NCBI GenBank assembly: GCA_019828595.1
Contig: JAHQRK010000034.1
Location: 248,001-312,000 of the forward strand
Source: Aphanomyces cochlioides
Taxonomy: Eukaryota; Oomycota; Saprolegniomycetes; Saprolegniales; Verrucalvaceae
Direction of reading: 5' to 3'
Length of the DNA: 64,000 bases
Position 1 is the first letter of the stretch; every line of letters begins with the position of its first letter. The notes beneath the pieces are model-generated. The model worked only from the letters and a program-made list of their open reading frames with translations. It did not search any database and had not been told where the DNA came from. Position numbers and translations under genes: made by a program. This document shows positions 58,128 through 64,000 of this stretch, one piece after another.

Positions 58128-58468
58128 CCATGAGGGACTTGAGTGGCGTTCTTCAAAGGAGAGTGAGGATGTATCAACGTAGCCAGACCTCCAGTGGCTG
58201 GCGACGTGGATACTTCAGGGTAAATAGGCTCTTCAAAGAACAAAGAGCCTTCGTGGTTTGTGATGCGTTGCCAATGGAACGCAACACGGTCGTGGAGACT
58301 TGGCGTGCGGAAACGGGTTTCTTGGATAAAGGAAACGTCGTGAACACTTGATAGTTTGTCGAGGATGTACCGATGACTGTTGGAGAAGCCATTGGTGTTG
58401 AGGGAGATGATTTGTGGGTCCCAGTCCACGAGTTCAGTTGGGACATCGGAGAAGTTGTTGTCACTCAT
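58128..58468 (-). pseudogene. LINE ORF2 N-terminus, copy M (residues 1-113)
   Basis: From the ATG at 58468 the frame covers SLNTNGF and the QET glutamate and ends at the breakpoint after QVPH. No GGDFN or RT. The ORF1 stop is 78 nt upstream, as in the other copies. Confidence 0.88.
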
Positions 58469-58546
58469 CACGAGTACAGATGAAAATGAGTAGAATGGAG
58501 GGGTCAGAGGGGAGGTTGAAATGGATTGAAGCAGGGGATAGAAGCC

Positions 58547-61500
58547 TTAGAGTTGATCGTCCTCCAAATCGAGGGGATCAATTTCGTCGGCGTTCATGGA
58601 GTGGTGAGCTTTGCTGCAGAGCTCGTCGATGTGGTAATTGTTGGTGATGCTTTTGAGCATCGAGATGGCCGACAAGACGGGAGCCGGCAAAGTGAACTTC
58701 TCGAGATTGTCGCTGAAGTTTTCGATCAAAGCAAACAGCGACCAGTCCGTCAAGCAGTTGGTGTCAGGCAATCTTGTTGCTTCTTGGTTCAATAGAACAG
58801 TCAGTGCCTCCGAGTTTGTGTAGAGGTCTGGGGCCCGATTTGAGAGGAATAAGTCAATCGTAGCAAGTGCAAAGAGGATGCGCTTGATCTCTGGTATGTC
58901 CGTGGTCAATTCTTCCAAGATTTCTGACGGGTGAATCTTGTATTGAGCCATGAAGTTGACGTGATGTTTGTAGTTGTGAGGCTTGCCTTGAGCTTTTAAC
59001 AAAGCCATCTTGCGCTCAATAGTCTTGGTTGCAACAAGTGACTGAAACAAACTGAGGTCTTCATCTTGTGCGTACATAGCATGTGCAACGAGCTGAGGAT
59101 CATCTCGCAAAATGCGTTGACATTCGGTGATACTGCCTTCGACTTTCTTGTCTCGAATGATCTTCTTCGCCAATTCGAGGTGGGCTGCAGCAGACTTGTT
59201 AAGTCGTTGTTTCTTCGCTTTGCCTTTGGTCTTTTTCGGGCGTGGCGCACTTGAATCTTCCAATACAATTCGAGGCACTGCAAAGTCTTCAGACGAGAGT
59301 TCCACGTCGTCTTCTTCGAGGATATGAAAACGGTTGGATGTCGGCAGGGGATCCAAACGTGGGGACGAAGGCAAAGTACGTTTTGGAGCTGGTCCAGACC
59401 GGTAGCCCGTTACCAATTGAAGGTCCAGCGAGTTCTTGGGCTGCTCACTTGGTGGAGCAAGAGCGGGCGATTCGTTGGTAGACATTTCCACATCTTCTTG
59501 TTGTTTGTCTTGTCCATTGTTGTTAGGGGGATCGCTGTCACCAGACATATCGACATCAGAGCCATGAGAAGGAGCTGTTGACTGTGGTTGTTCATCTTGA
59601 CCATCTTCAGATGCCTCAGTTGAGTCGGCCTTGCCTTCCGCATTTGTTCCAGGGTCTTGATCATGATCGTCTCCATCATGTTCAGGTTCTTTTTCTCCTG
59701 ACGGAGGAGATTTTGCCGCTGCCTTGGCCGCTTTTGCCTTCGCTTTTTCAGCCTTGGCCTCTGCACGTCGTGAAACAATCGACGGAGGCAATGTCTTGTT
59801 CAGAGCAGCGATCTTGTGCTGAAACACGACGACAAAAGGCTGACCCGACGGATCCGTAATGGTGATTTCGCGTAGTGCGTCGCCGGATTTTGGCACCAGC
59901 ACTGCAGGAGGCGCAGACGACTTGAAAATGACTCTCAAATGCGGCGACTTGATGTTCTGACCAGCAGTAGGGTTGAATGCTGCTATCACTGACTTGGTCA
60001 ATGCAGCCATTTTCTTGACAATCGCCTTGGCCATCGAAGGGTGACTGACCTTGTTGAACGTAACGTAGTAGTTGTTGCCATAACGCGAGTACTTGGGAAC
60101 CAGGAATTCTTTGCCACCAAGTCGAAACGTTGTGCCTCCCATTTCCACGCACGTAGACAAGTTGTAACTTGAGATCACAATGGTCTGTGGGTTCTTCTTG
60201 TGGATCAAAATGTTCGGAAATTTGGAGCCCCATAACGAACCAGGATTTTCCTTGACAAATTGATCGCAGATGACTTTTTCGGACCAGTCCTTGTAGCCTT
60301 CGCCCAACTTGACTGTGAGCTCGTACACTTGGGACTGGGGGGTGAGCAAAATGTTTTCAATGAAGGCGTCCATGTCACCAGAGTCTTTGTAGAATGCGTC
60401 CGCCATGGCCTCGCATCGCGCAATATCGTCATCGGCAATAGCATGAGCACCAGTGTTGCGATGTTTCGCGCCTTTGGGGGCATTGCCTTGCTTGGAATCT
60501 TTCTTGGACGAAGCTGAATCCTTGCCGGGAGTCTTTTGCGTCCATGGATTTGCCTTTTCAGCGTTTTGTTGCTCTTGATCGCCTTGTATTTTGTCTGCCG
60601 CGGAAGGAGGGTCAACAGCGCCATTTCCTTGAGCAACGGATTTGTCGACAATGTCTTGATTTGACTGTTCATTGTCTTTGTTTGTCGATTGTTCCTCTTG
60701 AATAACTTCTCCAGAAGTATCACACGGCTTCGCTTGGCCGTTAATGTCGCCTGACCCATCAACCTCCGAGTGAATTTGAGTATTTCCCTCGTCGGTTAAG
60801 GCCTCGGTTTCAGTAGAATCCTTCCCCTCGGCGTCTCCAGAGACCATATCCACGTCCTCTTGAGATTGTTCTTCTTCCTCTCCCGTTCTAGGAGGCTCAG
60901 CACAGGGGGCGACGCGGTTGGTGGCTGCTGGCTCAGTCCCATTGGTCACGAGAAAGGCCGGGGCCAGACCCCCAGTGACAGGGGTGGAAGGGGAATCCAT
61001 GCCATCCCCAGCACGGTGACTGGGGTACACCATTGCTCCGGCGAGAACCCAAATCGGGATACCGCCCCCGCCCCTCCGAAGAGGCCCCTGGGGGGAAGTA
61101 GACAGAACCGCAGGGTGTGCCCATAGGGGGGGGCCTCGTAGCCTCTAGGGCTGGCATGGACCCCGTTTTCTCGCCGCCTTCACTGGGGATCGACTCCAAT
61201 TGGAGTCCAGGGAAGCAGCCACCACAGGCACAAGGCCCCAGTGGTTCGCCCTCCTGAGTGAGGGCTTCGCTAGACAAGTTAACGACAGTGGTCTGGGGGT
61301 CAACCACTGACCCACTGAGGTTGACCCCCCCTGGAACTCCGGCGAGTGGAGCACCAGGTGAAGCGCTGGTGGAGCGAGACGCAGATTGGTCTCCAGAGAC
61401 GCTATTGGGGTCGAACTCGACCTCCACTTCGGCCCTAGGGTTAGGTGTAGAGACATTACTCACACCACTTCCGCCATCCTGATTGGACGACGAAAGTGGG

Positions 61501-61582
61501 TGAGGGATACAATACCTGGAATGATGGTGACTCCGTGAGTGTTGGTCTCACGGAGCTCGGAACAGCTGTTGGCGTTGGACAT
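58547..61582 (-). pseudogene. LINE ORF1 of copy M, two frameshifts that cancel
   Basis: Starts at the normal ATG (61582). One base is missing near 61507 and two more near 61005; between them about 165 codons are read in another frame, after which the normal frame returns and is open to TAA at 58547. The return frame alone gives a long open stretch of about 800 codons. Without the middle shift it would be a full-length ORF1. A copy of the leader's in-frame open region is upstream. Confidence 0.88.
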
Positions 61583-61643
61583 TTTGAGCGCGGCGGCACT
61601 TAATAACTTCTTGACTTGAGGGGTACGAGGCAAATTCGGAAGT

Positions 61644-63026
61644 CGAAGAAGTCCGGTGGCTTAGGCCTGCACCATGCACTTGCTTTATGGCAACAACACA
61701 ACCGCTCTGTCATGATCAGATGCATTCAAGCCATCACCACCCCACCCCGCATGTCTGCCATGTCCGCCTGGATTACGCCGGGCTATACTCTCCTCGAGAA
61801 GGCTTTTCATCCATGGGGTTCCCCCCGAGATCTCCTCTTGGCAAATGGCTCTTCTGCATTCATCAGACAACTGTACAAGAATCCCAATATCACTCCAATG
61901 TGGAAAGCCTTATTGAGTAGCTGGTTTGAATCCCGCTGGACTCCGTACGGCTGTCCAAATCACATCTCATCTTTGGATGTTCCCCTTTGGCACAACTCGT
62001 ATCTGCCTGGACTCGAAGACCTGCTCTACATCGACGCAAGACCAAGCCAATGTATTGGCTTCGCTTCACATCACGAAGTTGTCGCATTTGTTGACTCCAT
62101 GTCAGCGAGTTTGGCCAGCTTCGATCTTGTTCGACAAAATCAACCGTGCCTTCCGCCAAGCCAATTTTGTCCCTCCAACGAAACAATGGATCTCAATCTT
62201 GGTGACCAAGTTATCACGATTGTTTGAGATTGTTTCTGAAGAGGATGCTCCCGTGTTCCACTTGCCGACGCCAAGCTCTGAATGGATGGAATGGCACTGG
62301 ATGATTTAACCTGACTCGAGTCCGATCTTGTTGGCGTTTGCGACTTCGAAATCGGCTAAGATCAGAGCTTCTCCAGCTGTCAGCTCGTCCATTCTTCCTA
62401 CCAAGCATCTCAACCTGCCATCCAACTTTTACGAAGACCCCAAGCGCCTTACCCAACTTGCCGCCTTCCTCCAACCCGACCACATTCTCCCTCGATATGG
62501 AGAGTTCATTTTCAAGACCCTTCTCCGCGCCAACGCCATGCAATATCTGTTTCAGTACCAAGACCCCAAGCCGACGTGTGTCTTCTGTCGTGTCAATGAG
62601 ACGTACGAGCATTTCCTGTTCTCTTGTGGATATGGTCAATCTGTTTGGTATTTCTTCAAGGCGATCCAGCGACTGCTCGAGTGTTCCTTTCCGTCCACGT
62701 GTCTGGAAATGTTCTACGAGACGCCCAAGCCGTCCGATGGATACTACATCCGTGGCTATCTGAAGATCTGGCCGATTGTCCGAGCCTGCGTGTATTATCA
62801 AATATGCCTCCAACGTGCCGATCGCACCTTTCGACCCGACCTCACAGCGAAGAGTCCGATGGAAGTTGCCATTCATGCTGCCTCTTTGATCAAGCTACAT
62901 CTACAACAGCTCCTGGTTGATCTCCCTCTCAAGAAGGGATACACCAAGGTATTCAATGTGCTCAAGCATCTATCTTCGGACCCCTGGTTACGTCAACGCG
63001 CCATTCCTGACAGCGTCGTTTCATGA
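61644..63026 (+). pseudogene. LINE ORF2 C-terminal part, copy N, broken
   Basis: Begins at KKSGGLGL, downstream of motif C. An 11-base loss near 62021 shifts the frame, and a TAA stop (CAC to TAA region) lies at 62307-62309. The last part, including the zinc motif, is open to the TGA at 63026. No catalytic motif remains. Confidence 0.88.
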
Positions 63027-63171
63027 GTGAGCTGACGGCTCACCACTTCATCTCCTGTTCAATGACCACTTTGCCATATTCTGTTTTCCAAGTTCTATTT
63101 ATACAGTACGAGGCAAATTAGTAAGTCATTAGGGCCTTTGCTCAAAAATAAGGTTAATGCAACTCATTTAA
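61644..63171 (+). mobile_element. Fragment N: sense 3' part of the LINE (from nt about 5841)
   Basis: Starts at the inversion point with M and runs to the standard tail at 63171. It contains only ORF2 after the FADD block and the 3' UTR. Confidence 0.9.
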
Positions 63172-63173
63172 CC

Positions 63174-63224
63174 ATGAACGCCGACGAAATTGATCCCCTC
63201 GATTTGGAGGACGATCAACTCTAA
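63174..63224 (+). pseudogene. Last 16 codons of LINE ORF1, copy O
   Basis: ATGAACGCC to TAA, residues 997-1012. Too short to act; it marks the truncation point. The 78-nt spacer to ORF2 follows and stays open. Confidence 0.8.
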
Positions 63225-63302
63225 GGCTTCTATCCCCTGCTTCAATCCATTTCAACCTCCCCTCTGACCCCTTCATTCTACTCATTTACATCTGTACTCG
63301 TG

Positions 63303-63848
63303 ATGATTGACAACAACTTCTCCGATGTCCCAACTGAACTCGTGGACTGGGACCCACAAATCATCTCCCTCAACACCAATGGCTTCTCCAACAGTCATCG
63401 GTACATCCTCGACAAACTATCAAGTGTTCACGACGTTTCCTTTATCCAAGAAACCCGTTTCCGCACGCCAAGTCTCCACGACCGTGTTGCGTTCCATTGG
63501 CAACGCATCACAAACCACGAAGGCTCTTTGTTCTTTGAAGAGCCTTTTTACCCTGAAGTATCCACGTCGCCAGCCACTGGAGGTCTGGCTACGTTGATAC
63601 ATCCTCACTCTCCTTTGAAGAACGCCACTCAAGTCCCTCATGACAACCCAGTGCTTCGTGGTCGTTATCTACAAGTGCGATGTACTCTGGGTCCACTGAC
63701 AGTCGTTCTCCACAATATCTATGCGCCGGCAGCCTTCCAAGAACGAGCAAGTTACTTCGAAGAATTGCCACGCGACTTTCCTCCACATGCGCTCCACATT
63801 GTTGGAGGAGATTTCAACTGCACTCTCAACAAAGATTTGGATTCGTAG
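63303..63848 (+). pseudogene. LINE ORF2 N-terminus of copy O with nonsense change (181 aa)
   Basis: From the ATG the frame covers SLNTNGF, QET, NIYAP and GGDFN. A T-to-A change makes a TAG at 63846-63848, and the copy is cut 18 nt later by P. Like A it has Ile at residue 2. Confidence 0.88.
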
Positions 63849-63866
63849 AGACCCAGTACCTCCACC

Positions 63867-64000
63867 ACTTCCGAATTTGCCTCGTACCCCTCAAGTCAAG
63901 AAGTTATTAAGTGCCGCCGCGCTCAAAATGTCCAACGCCAACAGCTGTTCCGAGCTCCGTGAGACCAACACTCACGGAGTCACCATCATTCCAGGTATTG
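63867..64000 (+). mobile_element. LINE copy P, complete 5' end, runs off window
   Basis: Starts at the canonical ACTTCCG terminus with no extra base, inserted in O at CCTCCACC, next to the ATGG of codon 189. This is the same element site as the 3' junction of G. Confidence 0.88.
63928..64000 (+). CDS. LINE ORF1 start, copy P (partial)
   Basis: The first 24 codons of ORF1 (MSNANSC onward) are seen, identical to A over this stretch. The first-hairpin arms at the 5' end of ORF1 are present. Whether the rest is intact cannot be seen. Confidence 0.8.
   Translation, partial: MSNANSCSELRETNTHGVTIIPGI

Larger units (their letters stand above)
58128..61643 (-). mobile_element. Fragment M: inverted 5' half of the LINE (nt 1 to about 3516)
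   Basis: Minus-strand piece with the complete 5' terminus at 61643, all of ORF1, the spacer and the first 113 codons of ORF2. It ends at 58128 against the tail of L. With N it forms an inverted-5' plus sense-3' insertion lacking element nt about 3517-5840. Confidence 0.9.
63172..63866 (+). mobile_element. LINE copy O, 5'-truncated and cut by P
   Basis: Starts in the last codons of ORF1 (CCATGAACG) after the tail of N and reaches ORF2 codon 187, where copy P begins. Its 3' part must lie beyond the window if P is a simple insertion. Confidence 0.88.

Overview
The window is eukaryotic repeat DNA made, as far as I can read it, entirely of copies and pieces of one non-LTR retrotransposon (LINE) family. 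I found no host gene, tRNA, rRNA, LTR, DNA transposon or bacterial feature. Copies share long near-identical stretches, so the family is young or kept alike by gene conversion. The organism cannot be named from this. An oomycete or related protist is my best guess from the look of the RT and C-terminal region, and it is weak.

The consensus element, rebuilt from the copies, is about 7,380 bp: a 61-nt 5' leader, ORF1 (1,012 aa, acidic/basic protein with no zinc knuckle), a 78-nt spacer, ORF2 (1,351 aa: APE-type endonuclease, reverse transcriptase with FADD, C-terminal Cys/His zinc motif) and a roughly 146-nt 3' UTR ending TCATTTAA with no poly(A). ORF1 would be the RNA-binding partner and ORF2 would nick DNA and prime reverse transcription on it. 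ORF1 and ORF2 lie in the same frame with one UAA between them and an open spacer. The first 21 nt of the element are complementary (19/21) to a segment of the 3' UTR.

Layout, with letters for copies. A (minus, 1-5953): complete 5' end, intact ORF1, frameshifted ORF2 running off the window. B (minus, 5954-7108): RT piece, head to head with C (plus, 7108-11418), which has an intact ORF2. D (11419-15561): near-complete ORF2. E and F (15562-24350): tandem duplicate with a shared in-frame 1,368-bp deletion. H (24351-24629, resuming at 32007): older copy interrupted by full-length G (24631-32006), with a 127-bp target-site duplication. H, I and J (32007-43893): 5'-truncated copies with the same start. 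43894-50143: head-to-tail array of a 1,030-bp 3'-end unit, also present once at 39221. Q/K (minus) and L (plus), 50144-58127, and M (minus) and N (plus), 58128-63171: inverted-plus-sense insertions of twin-priming type. O (63172-63866) is cut by P, whose complete 5' end starts at 63867.

No single copy in view has both ORFs intact: A keeps ORF1 and C keeps ORF2. The region looks like a self-nesting LINE island, grown by insertion of the element into its own copies and by unequal recombination between them.
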